From contig CALSRC010000012.1 of assembly GCA_943788645.1 (NCBI GenBank), positions 186,001 through 250,000 on the forward strand: a DNA stretch of 64,000 nt, given 5' to 3'. Under the pieces are notes generated by a model that was given only the letters and a program-made list of their open reading frames with translations, was not told the origin of the DNA and made no database searches. The position numbers and the translations under genes were made by a program. The stretch is from UA16 sp002292325 (lineage in GTDB: Bacteria > Bacteroidota > Bacteroidia > Flavobacteriales_D > Sanyastnellaceae). This document shows positions 16,790 to 26,071 of this stretch, in pieces (within the stretch, counting starts at the first letter, position 1; every line of letters begins with the position of its first letter).

Positions 16790-16882
16790 CTAACATACAA
16801 AAAGCTCCTGGTTGCCCCTGAGCAGCTTCACATGCTTTGCCCTGTCATCCCAATGCTTGACATCAATCCACATGGGCTGCAT
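16790..16882 (-). pseudogene. Short remnant, possibly of a mobile-element gene
   Basis: A 30-codon frame reads MQPMWIDVKHWDDRAKHV then KLLRGNQELFVC and stops; the frame is open upstream (TNRCYSGIL). Composition is protein-like and less AT-rich than the adjacent orphan gene. It is too short to name. It lies between the accessory region and the chromosomal esterase gene and may mark the far boundary. Confidence 0.3.
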
Positions 16883-16908
16883 CAAGATTCCTGAATAGCA
16901 CCTGTTGG

Positions 16909-18759
16909 TCAGTCGAAGTTGACTTGTTTTTCGACCGAACCATCTGAATAGATGTACAGCCGCACTTCGCCTTGTTTTGGGCCCGCTTTCCGACCGAGCA
17001 AATCCAGTATTTCGACTAACTGACGGTCATGAGTAGCTTCAAGCTGTTCAATATCTGTTGAAGAATCGCAGATTTCCTGAAAAAACAACCACGCTTCCCG
17101 ACTGGAATCGATGTCCATGTTACCATATGCCCCAGGCCAGTCGTGACCTCCTCCATTCACTGTATAGAGCCACACTTGGGTGCAACTTCCAGGAGCACCG
17201 TATTTATCTGCGGTTACAGTACTACCATCTCCTGTATTGATATTCTCAAAATCAAAAGAATCTTCGAGTTGGAGGCCAAATAAGTCTGTGAAGAAACTCA
17301 TGGTAGCTGGTATACTGGGATAAGCTCCCCAATTGTCTTGGTTGTTTGGATCTCCATCGAAGTAGGTGACATTGTCCTGTGTTCCATGAATCTCGAGTAT
17401 GGACACCTCTTCAGGCGGGTTGCAAGCATCCATGATATCTTGCATAATCATACCTGCAACAGGTGCTACAGCTCGAAAATAATTGGAAGCCTCACAAGCC
17501 AAGAGATAGCTGAAGTCACCCCCGTTTGACATACCTGTGCAAAACAGGAGTTCTGGGTCGATTGAATGTGAAGCCGCCAAGTGTTCCGACAGATGAATCA
17601 CATAGGCTACATCATCTACTGTCTCGTTATTTTGAAAGTCGTATCCCACATTCCAAAAAGTATTGCCCCACGAATCCTGAATTCCTTGCGGGTAACACAC
17701 TGCAAAACCGTATTCGTCGGCGAGTGCGTTGAATTCCGAATAATCCATAATTCCCTGAGCACTTCCTGAATACCCGTGGCAAACAAACACCAAAGGACAG
17801 TTTTCAGGCGCATCACCTGGGTGGTAATAGATGTATTCCCGATTCATTCCGCCATCGAGGAGTGTGCCATATTCAAGAGCTGAGATTGAATGAACGAGCG
17901 TGTTGTTTGATGCCACATCATCTTCAACCCCGTTGACATTGGAGACCGTTACGGTGAGCTGAGCGCTTCCAGATTCGGTCATGCTGAAGACATCTTCATG
18001 GGAAAAAGGCATGGACATACCCGACAATAAGGACAAGTCGGAAAATGCCTGAACATGGTCCTCATTCCCATCTGTCCATGTAATATCAAAGGAAACAATG
18101 GGAACAGCTCCGAGGTTGCTGACAATTCCTTCCACAGCTATATCGGCAGGAACATCTGTGTTCAATGGGATCGTAAGCGATGTCATGGCTGCATCCAATC
18201 CCGTCGGCTCATACACGGATACGTCATCAATTGCCCAGCCAAACATCCAACCAAAGTCATCGTTGTAGCGAAAAGCGATTAAAACACTTGAATTTCCAAT
18301 CAATGTTCCTAAACCAATGGAGTGCGCACTCCACGCTCCATCTTCTGTCCCTTCGATTGTTTCGTGAACCGTCCAGTTTACTCCACCATCCAATGAATAT
18401 TCTATGGTTGCAACTTCAGTGTCCCCCTCAAAAGTTGCCCCGTCATAATAGGCTTGGAATTCTAAAATGGCATTTTCAACTGCAGTGAAGTCCAGCTCCG
18501 GGAGGATTAAATAATCTTCACTCTTATCGCAATCACAAGCATCGTCGTTTGTTGCGATGATATTGCCATGAGGAGCGATACTCCACCACTCACTTTCGAG
18601 GCTCATTGCGGTACCCAAGACCCATCCTCCGTCAGAGGCGGCAGTCTGTTGTGTCCAATTTTCGGGAAACGCATCGGACTCAAAATCTTCTGAAAGCAAC
18701 ACGTTTTGAGCGGATAACTCCACGGAAAAGAGGAAGATGAGCGGTAAATAAATTTTCAT
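16909..18759 (-). CDS. Secreted multidomain esterase (PHB depolymerase/feruloyl esterase-like)
   Basis: A signal peptide (1-18, ending ELSAQ) is followed by a MAM/cleaved-adhesin-like beta-sandwich (about 22-190: VLLSEDFES ... WAIDDVSVYEP), a CARDB-like Ig domain (about 192-295), and a polyhydroxybutyrate depolymerase/feruloyl esterase alpha/beta hydrolase (about 300-560). The triad is visible: Ser in GMSNGG, Asp in HGTQD and His in GGGHDWPG. The last ~45 residues (VEILDLLGRKA ... VEKQVNF) resemble the second half of a T9SS sorting domain, although the YPNP motif is missing. It probably cleaves ester bonds in external polymers. A single gene between the accessory region and a terminator. Confidence 0.85.
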   Translation of the reverse strand: MKIYLPLIFLFSVELSAQNVLLSEDFESDAFPENWTQQTAASDGGWVLGTAMSLESEWWSIAPHGNIIATNDDACDCDKSEDYLILPELDFTAVENAILEFQAYYDGATFEGDTEVATIEYSLDGGVNWTVHETIEGTEDGAWSAHSIGLGTLIGNSSVLIAFRYNDDFGWMFGWAIDDVSVYEPTGLDAAMTSLTIPLNTDVPADIAVEGIVSNLGAVPIVSFDITWTDGNEDHVQAFSDLSLLSGMSMPFSHEDVFSMTESGSAQLTVTVSNVNGVEDDVASNNTLVHSISALEYGTLLDGGMNREYIYYHPGDAPENCPLVFVCHGYSGSAQGIMDYSEFNALADEYGFAVCYPQGIQDSWGNTFWNVGYDFQNNETVDDVAYVIHLSEHLAASHSIDPELLFCTGMSNGGDFSYLLACEASNYFRAVAPVAGMIMQDIMDACNPPEEVSILEIHGTQDNVTYFDGDPNNQDNWGAYPSIPATMSFFTDLFGLQLEDSFDFENINTGDGSTVTADKYGAPGSCTQVWLYTVNGGGHDWPGAYGNMDIDSSREAWLFFQEICDSSTDIEQLEATHDRQLVEILDLLGRKAGPKQGEVRLYIYSDGSVEKQVNFD

Positions 18760-18805
18760 TACTGTTTCTGTTGATGGACCAAGAAAAGGCTTCTTGTCTT
18801 AAATT

Positions 18806-18919
18806 ATGAAGAGACGTGTTTCAATGAGTCATGATATTGCAAATCCTTCACTGAAACGCCGTAATCGCATGCTTAAGAAGCGAGAAATTCATGCTTTGTC
18901 GCATTCGATCAGCTTGTAA
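18806..18919 (+). CDS. Possible small basic ORF
   Basis: A 37-residue frame (MKRRVSMSHDIANPSLKR ...) rich in Arg and Lys, ending 18 bases before a strong terminator hairpin on the same strand. The position before a terminator suggests a transcribed unit, but nothing else supports translation. The rest of 18760-19141 holds no other gene that I can see. Confidence 0.3.
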   Translation: MKRRVSMSHDIANPSLKRRNRMLKKREIHALSHSISL

Positions 18920-18937
18920 AATTCGAACGTCGAGAAA

Positions 18938-18970
18938 AAAAGGGAATCAGCAGCTGGCTGATTCCCTTTT
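18938..18970. terminator. Strong hairpin terminator, probably bidirectional
   Basis: AAAAGGGAATCAGC pairs with GCTGATTCCCTTTT around a five-base loop (AGCTG), giving a 14-bp stem. The A-run on one side and the T-run on the other allow rho-independent termination in both directions. It separates the short 18806 ORF from the Omp85 gene at 19142. Confidence 0.8.
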
Positions 18971-19141
18971 AATTAAAATTAGGTCCTCCTTTGGATTATT
19001 CCGAGATCATGACTGAAGGCATGATTAGGGAACGTTTTGTATGACTTGTTCAAATTCCAATGATTGTCGAGGCATCTGCCTTCAAAGGAATGACAGTTTG
19101 CACGGCGTTCGCAGACGAATGTTGAGCTTATCTTAGCCTCC

Positions 19142-20290
19142 ATGTTGAACATCCTTACCAAGGTTGCGGCGGTATTTCTTCTTCTTCACGGAGGGGGGCT
19201 GTCCTCGGTCGAGGCGCAGGAAGTACCTGAACCGAGCGGTTTTCTGAGAAACTACATCGGCAAAGTTCTTGGTAAGAGTGCGGATCCGGTTGACGCTAAA
19301 TTTATCAGTTATCCAACCCTGGCCTACACGCCTGAAACCAGTTTGGAGCTCGGGATATCCAGTTTGTACGTGTATTCTGCGAAGCGAGACCTGTCCAATC
19401 GGTTGAGTGAAATGAAGTCCTTCACCTTCTACACCCTCGAAAATCAGTACGGATTTTGGTTGTATCATGCGATTTACACGGATCAGAATGAATGGTTCTT
19501 GTATGGTCGAGCCCGGTACCAAAGGTTCCCTTTGTTTTATTACGGCATAGGTCGGGAGAGTCCTTCGGAAGTACAGAGCGTCATCGACGGGCAGTACATT
19601 TTACTCAGAGAACGCGTGCTGAGGGAGACGTTGCCGTCGTTGTACGTCGGATTGGAATTGGACTACCAGCGATTGAATCGAGTCGAATATGTGAATGCAA
19701 CGGACGATTTTATACCGCCCGTCATTGGCACGGACGGATCGAATAATCTCGGAGTTGGACTGGGCGTACTCTACGACAACATCCATAACGCGATGAATCC
19801 AAGGAAGGGGTTATACAGCGAGTGGGCCTTCCTCCGCTATGGCATCGGCGACGGGAGTGACTTCACCACTTACATCGTCGATAATCGAATTTATAGATCC
19901 GTTCGGGAAAACACCGTCCTGGCTGCACAGCTTTATGGGCAATTTACCGAGGGTTCTGCGCCGTTTAACATGCTCTCCCTCATGGGCGGTGAAAGTCTGA
20001 TGCGCGGTTACTACCTCGGAAGATACAGAGACCGAAATTTGCTCTCCGGTCAAGTGGAATACCGCATCTTGCCATTCTCTTTCTCCAAGCGGATCGGTGC
20101 GAGCTTGTTCCTGTCCGCCGGCCAAGTCTTTGGTGACGACCATGGCTTTGCTTGGGAGCATTTCTTGCCTGCGGGTGGCGCGGGCCTCCGGTTCTTGATT
20201 TTCCCGGACAAAGATATTTTCACCCGCCTTGATGTGGCATTTACGGGAGAAGGAAGCGGTGTGTATTTCTACATAGGCGAGGCCTTTTGA
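19142..20290 (+). CDS. Omp85-family outer-membrane barrel without POTRA domains
   Basis: A signal peptide (1-25, ending VEAQ) leads into a barrel of about 340 residues. The motif MGGESLMRGY matches the conserved G-G-x-x-x-x-R-G-Y of the Omp85/BamA/surface-antigen barrel, which lies on the loop folding back into the pore. BamA itself is over 750 aa with five POTRA domains; at 382 aa this protein has room for the barrel only. It is not the essential BamA but a barrel-only paralogue, possibly a dedicated exporter or receptor. The next gene starts 9 bases after the stop. Confidence 0.8.
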   Translation: MLNILTKVAAVFLLLHGGGLSSVEAQEVPEPSGFLRNYIGKVLGKSADPVDAKFISYPTLAYTPETSLELGISSLYVYSAKRDLSNRLSEMKSFTFYTLENQYGFWLYHAIYTDQNEWFLYGRARYQRFPLFYYGIGRESPSEVQSVIDGQYILLRERVLRETLPSLYVGLELDYQRLNRVEYVNATDDFIPPVIGTDGSNNLGVGLGVLYDNIHNAMNPRKGLYSEWAFLRYGIGDGSDFTTYIVDNRIYRSVRENTVLAAQLYGQFTEGSAPFNMLSLMGGESLMRGYYLGRYRDRNLLSGQVEYRILPFSFSKRIGASLFLSAGQVFGDDHGFAWEHFLPAGGAGLRFLIFPDKDIFTRLDVAFTGEGSGVYFYIGEAF

Positions 20291-20299
20291 TTGATCGTC

Positions 20300-21547
20300 A
20301 TGGATTCACTATCGCAAATTGTGTTGGGGGCAGCCGTTGGCGAGGCGGTTTTGGGGCGTCGGCTTGGCAATCGGGCCATGATCTGGGGAGCTGTGGCAGG
20401 CACGATTCCCGACATGGATGTGCTCGGCAAATACTTCCTCAGCGAGCTGGACAACCTCGCCTTTCACCGGGGGATTAGCCATTCTTTCTTGTTCTGCGTG
20501 CTCGGATCGTTGGTATTCGGGTGGGTGACGAACCAACTTTACCGCAGCCGTTACCATTCCTGGGTTGCGATGGGCACCAAAGGGGTAGCCGCCGTCATCA
20601 TTGGATTTGTGGTGAATTTTCTGACCCAGATATTGGCTCCAGGCGCTTGGTGGCCGATTGCTGTTTACATCCCTTTGGTTGGATACTGGGGCTGGAAACA
20701 TGGCCAGCGTAGGTATTTTGAAGGAAATTGGAAGGCACCCGATGCGAACCTGAGAGGGTGGGTTTTATTGTTCTTTTGGGGTTTTTTGACCCACGTTTTG
20801 CTCGATTGTTTCACCACTTATGGTACGCAGGTGTTTGCCCCGTTTTCCAACCAACGCGTGGCTTGGGGTACGGTTTCAGTGGTGGATCCCCTTTACACGG
20901 TGCCTTTTCTTGTGTGCTTGATTTTGGCGACACGCTTCGCACGCGACCATTCCCGCCGAAGGATTTGGAACGGTCTGGGACTGGCATGGAGTTGTGTGTA
21001 TTTGAGCTTGACCGCAGTGAACCACCACAACGTGCATCGGACGGTCGAAGAGGCGCTACTAGAACAGGGAATAATGAATCAGCGTTTTTTCATAGCGCCT
21101 ACTATTTTCAACAACCTCCTTTGGAATGTTGTCGTGGATGATGGAGATGAATTTTTTCTCGCACAGCACTCGATCTTCGATGAAGTTCCGATAGTATTTC
21201 ATCCCCTGAGCAAAGGATATGATCAGCTCCACGACGTGGAAACGGATGAGACATTGGGTGTTTTGCGGTGGTTCAGTGCAGGATACTTCAACGCTGTGCG
21301 TCGAGAAGATGGATCGCTTCAGTTGAATGATCTCCGATTCGGCACGTTTTCGGGGCGTGCGGAAGACCCTGACGACTATATTTTCCGATTCAATTTGATG
21401 GATCGCGGTCCCTCTCTTCCATACGGCTTCGAGCGTGCACAAGGAGGGCCGCCCGATGAAAAGGCGCAGGACATGATGATGGATCTATTTGATCGCGCAA
21501 TGGGACTTTCTCCCAAAGATCTTTCATTGCAAAGGCCACAATTGTGA
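20300..21547 (+). CDS. Membrane-bound metal-dependent hydrolase (YdjM/DUF457 family)
   Basis: The N-terminus MDSLSQIVLGAAVGEAVL with GTIPDMDVLG and FHRGISHS is the signature of the YdjM/DUF457 family of inner-membrane proteins with predicted metal-dependent hydrolase activity (conserved D-x-D and H-R-G-x-x-H-S). Further helices follow, including HVLLDCFTTYGTQVFAPF, the second conserved block. A C-terminal soluble part (about 280-415) extends beyond the core. I chose ATG 20300 rather than the upstream TTG at 20291 because the conserved MDS start falls there. It probably forms an operon with the barrel gene before it. Substrate unknown. Confidence 0.85.
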   Translation: MDSLSQIVLGAAVGEAVLGRRLGNRAMIWGAVAGTIPDMDVLGKYFLSELDNLAFHRGISHSFLFCVLGSLVFGWVTNQLYRSRYHSWVAMGTKGVAAVIIGFVVNFLTQILAPGAWWPIAVYIPLVGYWGWKHGQRRYFEGNWKAPDANLRGWVLLFFWGFLTHVLLDCFTTYGTQVFAPFSNQRVAWGTVSVVDPLYTVPFLVCLILATRFARDHSRRRIWNGLGLAWSCVYLSLTAVNHHNVHRTVEEALLEQGIMNQRFFIAPTIFNNLLWNVVVDDGDEFFLAQHSIFDEVPIVFHPLSKGYDQLHDVETDETLGVLRWFSAGYFNAVRREDGSLQLNDLRFGTFSGRAEDPDDYIFRFNLMDRGPSLPYGFERAQGGPPDEKAQDMMMDLFDRAMGLSPKDLSLQRPQL

Positions 21548-21624
21548 GGATTCACCCCCAAACATGAAGAGACTTCGGTCCCATAACGCTAGCTTTAAAT
21601 TTATAATCAAAAAAAAATTCTACC

Positions 21625-22134
21625 ATGAAAAATTGGATGATGTTGTTGCTGGTCTGTTTGGGTTGGCAAATGCAAGCGCAAGAAACATTGTGTGATTTTA
21701 CGTACACGGTTGGCACACAGGAAGAGTTTGAAGTCGCCATTCCGACGACCGGAAACTCTTTGCCCTTGATGGTTCCATTGTATGCTGTTACGTATGTAGG
21801 TGCCTACATGATGGAGGACAGTTGTTTTAGCGGGCCATGCACGCATGTAGTGTACAACTCCATCTTGGTAGATACTGTGACAACGTGCATCGACTATGTT
21901 CTTACGGATTCTTTAACCGGTGAAATGGATACTTTGAATTGCTGCTTTGACCAGGTGTGGGATGGAACAACCCAATCATGGTTGAGGATAAGCAGTCCGG
22001 TTGGAATAGAAGAGTTACAAGCGGAAGGGTTAGGGGACGACAAAATCTATGATTTGATGGGGAGAGAGTTACCTGAGGCTCCTATTGGACAGATCTATAT
22101 TCAAAACAGAAAGCGATATTTTCGATTTGAGTAA
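21625..22134 (+). CDS. Small exported protein with partial T9SS-like tail
   Basis: A signal peptide (1-19, ending QMQAQ) is followed by a Cys-rich 100-residue region (six to seven cysteines, possibly disulfide-bonded) and a short tail GIEELQAEGLGDDKIYDL then MGRELPEAPIGQIYIQ. This tail resembles the middle and end of a T9SS sorting domain (hhDhhGRxh ... GhYhh) but lacks the YPNP half. Unknown function. A possible TAGCTTTA -7 box lies at 21589-21596. Confidence 0.6.
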   Translation: MKNWMMLLLVCLGWQMQAQETLCDFTYTVGTQEEFEVAIPTTGNSLPLMVPLYAVTYVGAYMMEDSCFSGPCTHVVYNSILVDTVTTCIDYVLTDSLTGEMDTLNCCFDQVWDGTTQSWLRISSPVGIEELQAEGLGDDKIYDLMGRELPEAPIGQIYIQNRKRYFRFE

Positions 22135-22177
22135 ATCCTGAGGAGAGCTCGAATGGAGTGCTATAAAATTTTGCTAA

Positions 22178-23443
22178 ATGAAGCCGACTGCTATCTGGGG
22201 TTCACTTCTTATTTTGACGGCATTGGTGGCCTGGCAATTCGTCAGTCTCGAAAATAGAAAGGGAGCGTTGAGGCAGGATTTGGCGACCCTTCAGGATGTT
22301 CGCCATGGTCTACTCAATCCAGAAGAGTGGAAACGCGTAATCGCAGAGGTTATGGCTGAGAAAGTGGAGACTTTTCAGCTTGAATCCGTTGATCGCAATC
22401 ATTTGCGCGACAAAATTGAAGGCCTCTTACACACGCTTATTGGGGATTTGGAGGAGAGTTACCGCGCCGACAACGCCACCCGATTGTTAGGTTTCGTCCG
22501 AAATGTCGGGTCCGATTTGATAGGGATATTTGCGGAAATGCGCGGGAATGTTCCGGAATTTTCAGCACGCATTGTCAGCTTTTTGGATGAGCCAGAGAAC
22601 CGAGAGGAGCTGCGGGTTTATCTCTCCGATGCATTGGATCAATATGCCAACAACGCCTTTGGACACATCGATTATCCAGCTGTGAGCGTCATCCTCCAAG
22701 AGCGCCAATTGAGCGGGGTCAATCGGTTGGATGCGATGCAAGTGGCGGAGGCTGAATTGCAGGCCGAGTTGAATGTGCTTGACGCGCATTTGCAAAGGAT
22801 GTTGTGGATAGGTTCTTTCCTTTTCCTATTGACCGGAATGTCCATTTTTCAATGGGTTCATGGGGCGATTGAGCTGAAGATTGCTGTATTGACTTTGGCT
22901 GTTTGGCTTGGCGTCGGGGTCAGTATGCCGCTTTTATTGATTGATGCAAGGATTGATTTGTTGGAGTTTGAGCTGCTAGGACTCCCCGTGGTGTTCTCAG
23001 ACCAAGTGGTGTTCTTTCAATCCAAGAGTATTTTCCAGGTGGTCAAACTTCTGTTAATCCACGGAAATGGATTTGGGACGAAGTTGGCAGGGGCCGGTGT
23101 GCTTCTATTCAGTGTGATGATCCCACTTGCCAAGCTCGGAGCTACTTTTCAATGGGCAAGGAGTAAGGGTTGGGCGCATTCGTTTGTTGGAAGAACCCTG
23201 CTCTTTAAATCGTCAAAGTGGGCCATGGCAGATGTAATGGTCGTCGCAATTTTTTTGAGTAACCTCGGTTTCAATGGTGTTCTGAAAGATCAATTCGCAA
23301 GACTGCATGGAGCTGGAGAGGGGGTGGAGGTTTTGACGACAGCGGCATCCAATTTATTGCCCGGGTTTTTTGCCTTCTTTGGTTTTGCGCTTTTGAGCCT
23401 CTTGCTCTCAGCCCGCGTTCATGCGTTGGCAGAGTCGGTGTGA
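22178..23443 (+). CDS. PqiA-family membrane protein with N-terminal periplasmic extension
   Basis: The C-terminal half matches paraquat-inducible protein A: paired membrane helices, a cluster around LIHGNGFGTKLAGAGVLL with SVMIPLAKLGA, and the hallmark SKWAMADVMVVAIFLSN. PqiA proteins work with MCE proteins in lipid traffic between membranes. Before the PqiA core is one N-terminal helix (about 7-22) and a helical, charged ~185-residue domain (about 23-205) that I do not recognise. No MCE (PqiB) gene is adjacent. The zinc-finger cysteines of classical PqiA are absent. Confidence 0.8.
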   Translation: MKPTAIWGSLLILTALVAWQFVSLENRKGALRQDLATLQDVRHGLLNPEEWKRVIAEVMAEKVETFQLESVDRNHLRDKIEGLLHTLIGDLEESYRADNATRLLGFVRNVGSDLIGIFAEMRGNVPEFSARIVSFLDEPENREELRVYLSDALDQYANNAFGHIDYPAVSVILQERQLSGVNRLDAMQVAEAELQAELNVLDAHLQRMLWIGSFLFLLTGMSIFQWVHGAIELKIAVLTLAVWLGVGVSMPLLLIDARIDLLEFELLGLPVVFSDQVVFFQSKSIFQVVKLLLIHGNGFGTKLAGAGVLLFSVMIPLAKLGATFQWARSKGWAHSFVGRTLLFKSSKWAMADVMVVAIFLSNLGFNGVLKDQFARLHGAGEGVEVLTTAASNLLPGFFAFFGFALLSLLLSARVHALAESV

Positions 23444-23644
23444 TTGGTTGCGGTCCTTGTGCCCAATTATTGAAAGAGGCGGATGTAGTCGACTGCCATG
23501 AATTGGTGGGGCTCAAGTCATGGGTGTGAGGATGCGGTATTCATTTGCTACACCACCATCTCAGGTGATATCCTTATTTTTGCTGCCGCTTCCCGAGAGG
23601 TATGTTTCAATTCAAATGGTTGAAAATGAGATGTGCTTCACAGG

Positions 23645-24115
23645 ATGCGAGAAAAAAAGAAGAAGATGAAACGGATCAACGCGTACAAAAGGCTATTCGA
23701 AATCGAAGGAGAAATCGATTTAGGTGAACTCAAAAAAACCTACCGGAGGCTGGTCAAAGAATGGCACCCGGATAAGCATGTCCTGGATGAGACAAAGGCC
23801 GCGGAAGCAGAAGAAATGACCCGTCAAATTACCGATGGATACGCCTTTTTAATCAGCATCGCACCGGCGACCATTGCAAAGGGACTCGAGGAATACACGC
23901 ACACCATTGAAAATGCATTCATCGACGATATGCAGCACAAGAGCCTTTTGTTGGAGTTGAAATTCACCGATGGTTCAACCTACGAGTACTTTGGGGTGAA
24001 CAAGAACCTGTTTACCAAATTGGTCAACGCAGAAAAAGTGCAGCGATTTGCCCGGAGAAACATTTTCAATTCGTTCATTTACCGCAAGTCGAAGAGGACC
24101 GCAGAGGCCGAGTAA
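23645..24115 (+). CDS. J-domain protein with C-terminal KTSC domain
   Basis: Residues ~10-80 form a DnaJ J-domain (NAYKRLFEI ... YRRLVKEWHPDKHVLDE) with the essential HPD motif that stimulates DnaK ATPase. The last ~60 residues (FTDGSTYEYFGVNKNLFTKL ... FNSFIYRK) fit a KTSC domain, a small module with Y-x-Y-x-x-V and a final F/Y-x-x-x-I-x-x-x-Y pattern. No Gly/Phe region or zinc centre is present, so it is a type III co-chaperone. ATG 23645 gives a Lys-rich leader; ATG 23666 is equally possible. It is probably a cytoplasmic DnaK adaptor; the client is unknown. Confidence 0.85.
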   Translation: MREKKKKMKRINAYKRLFEIEGEIDLGELKKTYRRLVKEWHPDKHVLDETKAAEAEEMTRQITDGYAFLISIAPATIAKGLEEYTHTIENAFIDDMQHKSLLLELKFTDGSTYEYFGVNKNLFTKLVNAEKVQRFARRNIFNSFIYRKSKRTAEAE

Positions 24116-24189
24116 TTACTGTCGCAATGGGTGTTTTTTTCTTCACCTGAATGAATGTGTGACGTATAGAATGGGTGTAATTTTGTCCC

Positions 24190-24579
24190 ATGAACAGCAA
24201 AATAGCAAATGGCTTGGTGGTGGGCGCTCAACTCATGCTTTCATTGGCCTTTCTCTTCTTCGGAATAATGAAGCTCATTACGCCCTATGCTCAATTGAGT
24301 GAGGATCCCAACATGGGGTGGATCTTTGATTTTTCACCTACCGGTGTGCTAGTAATCGCTTCGGCTGAATTTCTTTTGGCTTTGGCATTGGGACTTTCTT
24401 TGATTTTGCTACCGCTCAAAAAGTGGACGTCCATATTCGCCATGGGACTGTTTGTTATCATGGCAGGCGCGGCTGTTACACACATAGGCCGCAGTGAGCC
24501 GCTAGCACCCAATATTGTACTGGCTGCATTGGCTGCTTTCGTAGCATTTGCCCGTCGTGATCGGCTGAAGTCGAAATAG
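24190..24579 (+). CDS. DoxX-like small membrane protein
   Basis: Four hydrophobic segments in 129 residues (LMLSLAFLFFGIMKL; TGVLVIASAEFLLALALGL; WTSIFAMGLFVIMAGAA; NIVLAALAAFVAFA) with the F-x-x-x-x-x-K-L start typical of the DoxX/DoxX-like family. These are inner-membrane proteins of uncertain function, some linked to redox stress. It is convergent with the downstream RimK fusion gene (3-bp gap). Confidence 0.7.
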   Translation: MNSKIANGLVVGAQLMLSLAFLFFGIMKLITPYAQLSEDPNMGWIFDFSPTGVLVIASAEFLLALALGLSLILLPLKKWTSIFAMGLFVIMAGAAVTHIGRSEPLAPNIVLAALAAFVAFARRDRLKSK

Positions 24580-24582
24580 GCT

Positions 24583-25944
24583 TCAGACGTTAAATTTCAA
24601 CTTTCGTTCAATGGCTTGGATCATGGTCTGGGCGATGTCGGCGCCGGTTGCTTTTTCTATGCCCTCCAATCCGGGGGATGAATTCACTTCTAGCAGCAAA
24701 GGCCCTTTGTTGGAGCGTATGATGTCCACGCCTGCTACAGCGAGATTGAGGGTTTTGGTTGCTTTGATCGCCAGTTTTCGTTCTTCAGCGGTAATCTTGA
24801 TCAGGGAGGCGCTGCCTCCTTGATGAATATTGGCTCTGAATTCGCCCTTTTCAGCCTGGCGCTGCATTGCTGCGACCACTTTTCCATTGACGACGAAGCA
24901 CCGAATATCCTGGCCATTGGCCTCTTTGATGAACTCTTGCACAAGGATGTTGGTTTTGACAGACTTGAAGGCATTAATCACACTTTCTGCAGCCTTATTC
25001 GTTTCTGCGAGAACCACGCCTCGTCCCTGAGTCGATTCAAGAAGTTTAATGATGAGCGGAGCGCCATTGACCATTCGGATGAGGTCTTTGGTGTCCATTG
25101 GTGATTTTGCGAATCCCGTTATGGGAATATTGATATCGTTTTCAGAAAAGAGAAGGGACGCAAAAAGTTTGTCGCGCGACTGACTAATTGCATCAGCAGA
25201 GTTCAAGCAATACACCCCCAGGTTTTTGAATTGGCGCAAAAGCGCACAGCCATAGAACGTCACGGCAGGCTTAATACGAGGGATGATCGCATCAAATTGA
25301 TTCAGAATATTACCACCTCGGTAACGGATTTCTGGGGAGTGCACGTCCAACTTCATGTAAGCGTGCTCAACGTTGAGAAAAACCATTTCATGGCCTTTGG
25401 CTTCCCCTGCTTCCATGATGCGTTTATTGCTGTAAAGATTCGGGTTGGAGGCCAGCACACCAATGCGCAGTCCGTCTTTCTCCTTGACGAATAGTTTGTA
25501 AAGCTGGTTGAGCTCTTCATCCGATATTTCTCCTTGAACAAACTCTTTCGACACGTCTACCAGAAATCGATCCTTGAATGCATCTCGCCCCAGCAGCATG
25601 CGAAATTCCATGGAGTTACGATCAGCAAGCGTTAAATCAATCTCGTGCATTTGATCACCTATTTGCATGGAGGTCCGAATGGCAATTCGCTCCTCTGTGA
25701 TGCCCGAGGTGTTTTTGATCATCTTACGCGCGATTATGCGCTTTTCGCAGCTGATGATGATGCTCCGATTATCCTGAATTGGATTGATTTCAAACTTGAC
25801 CCATTCTTGACCGTCCTTGACGAATGGTTTGATGTTATCGGCTTGGATGGTAGATGTCTTTGCACCTGAATCAACTCGAGCCTTCACTGCGGGCATGCCT
25901 AGTTCTTGGAACCGGCACCATTCTGCACTTCCGATAATGTTCAT
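24583..25944 (-). CDS. Zinc-protease-like/RimK ATP-grasp fusion
   Basis: The first ~140 residues (IIGSAEWCRFQELG, then VKARVDSGAKTSTI) are the retropepsin-like 'ATP-dependent zinc protease' domain often found near RimK. Residues ~155-453 are a RimK-type ATP-grasp ligase (IGVLASNPNLYSNKRIMEAG; LLESTQGRGVV; LVQEFIKEANGQDIR; PLLLEVNSSPGLEGIE). RimK adds glutamate to the C-terminus of ribosomal protein S6; related ligases make other peptide bonds. The fusion implies coupled cleavage and ligation. The frame is open to 26100, but the family start MNIIGSAEW sets 25944. It diverges from the hydroxylase at 26072. Confidence 0.85.
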   Translation of the reverse strand: MNIIGSAEWCRFQELGMPAVKARVDSGAKTSTIQADNIKPFVKDGQEWVKFEINPIQDNRSIIISCEKRIIARKMIKNTSGITEERIAIRTSMQIGDQMHEIDLTLADRNSMEFRMLLGRDAFKDRFLVDVSKEFVQGEISDEELNQLYKLFVKEKDGLRIGVLASNPNLYSNKRIMEAGEAKGHEMVFLNVEHAYMKLDVHSPEIRYRGGNILNQFDAIIPRIKPAVTFYGCALLRQFKNLGVYCLNSADAISQSRDKLFASLLFSENDINIPITGFAKSPMDTKDLIRMVNGAPLIIKLLESTQGRGVVLAETNKAAESVINAFKSVKTNILVQEFIKEANGQDIRCFVVNGKVVAAMQRQAEKGEFRANIHQGGSASLIKITAEERKLAIKATKTLNLAVAGVDIIRSNKGPLLLEVNSSPGLEGIEKATGADIAQTMIQAIERKLKFNV

Positions 25945-26071
25945 ATTGCTATCAGCAAAAAATAAGGGCGCAAAAGTAGTTTCAATCCTGGCAACATTGA
26001 CACAAAAGAGCAATGGAACGGATTCAGGTGATTGCGCAGAAAATAAACAGCTAAGTCCTAATTTTAACTCC

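Noticed and set aside
23430..23530. Frame reading GRVGVIGCGPCAQLLKE, like a dinucleotide-binding start
   Set aside because: About 30 codons, overlaps the end of the PqiA-like gene, no proper start and an early stop. Chance resemblance is more likely.
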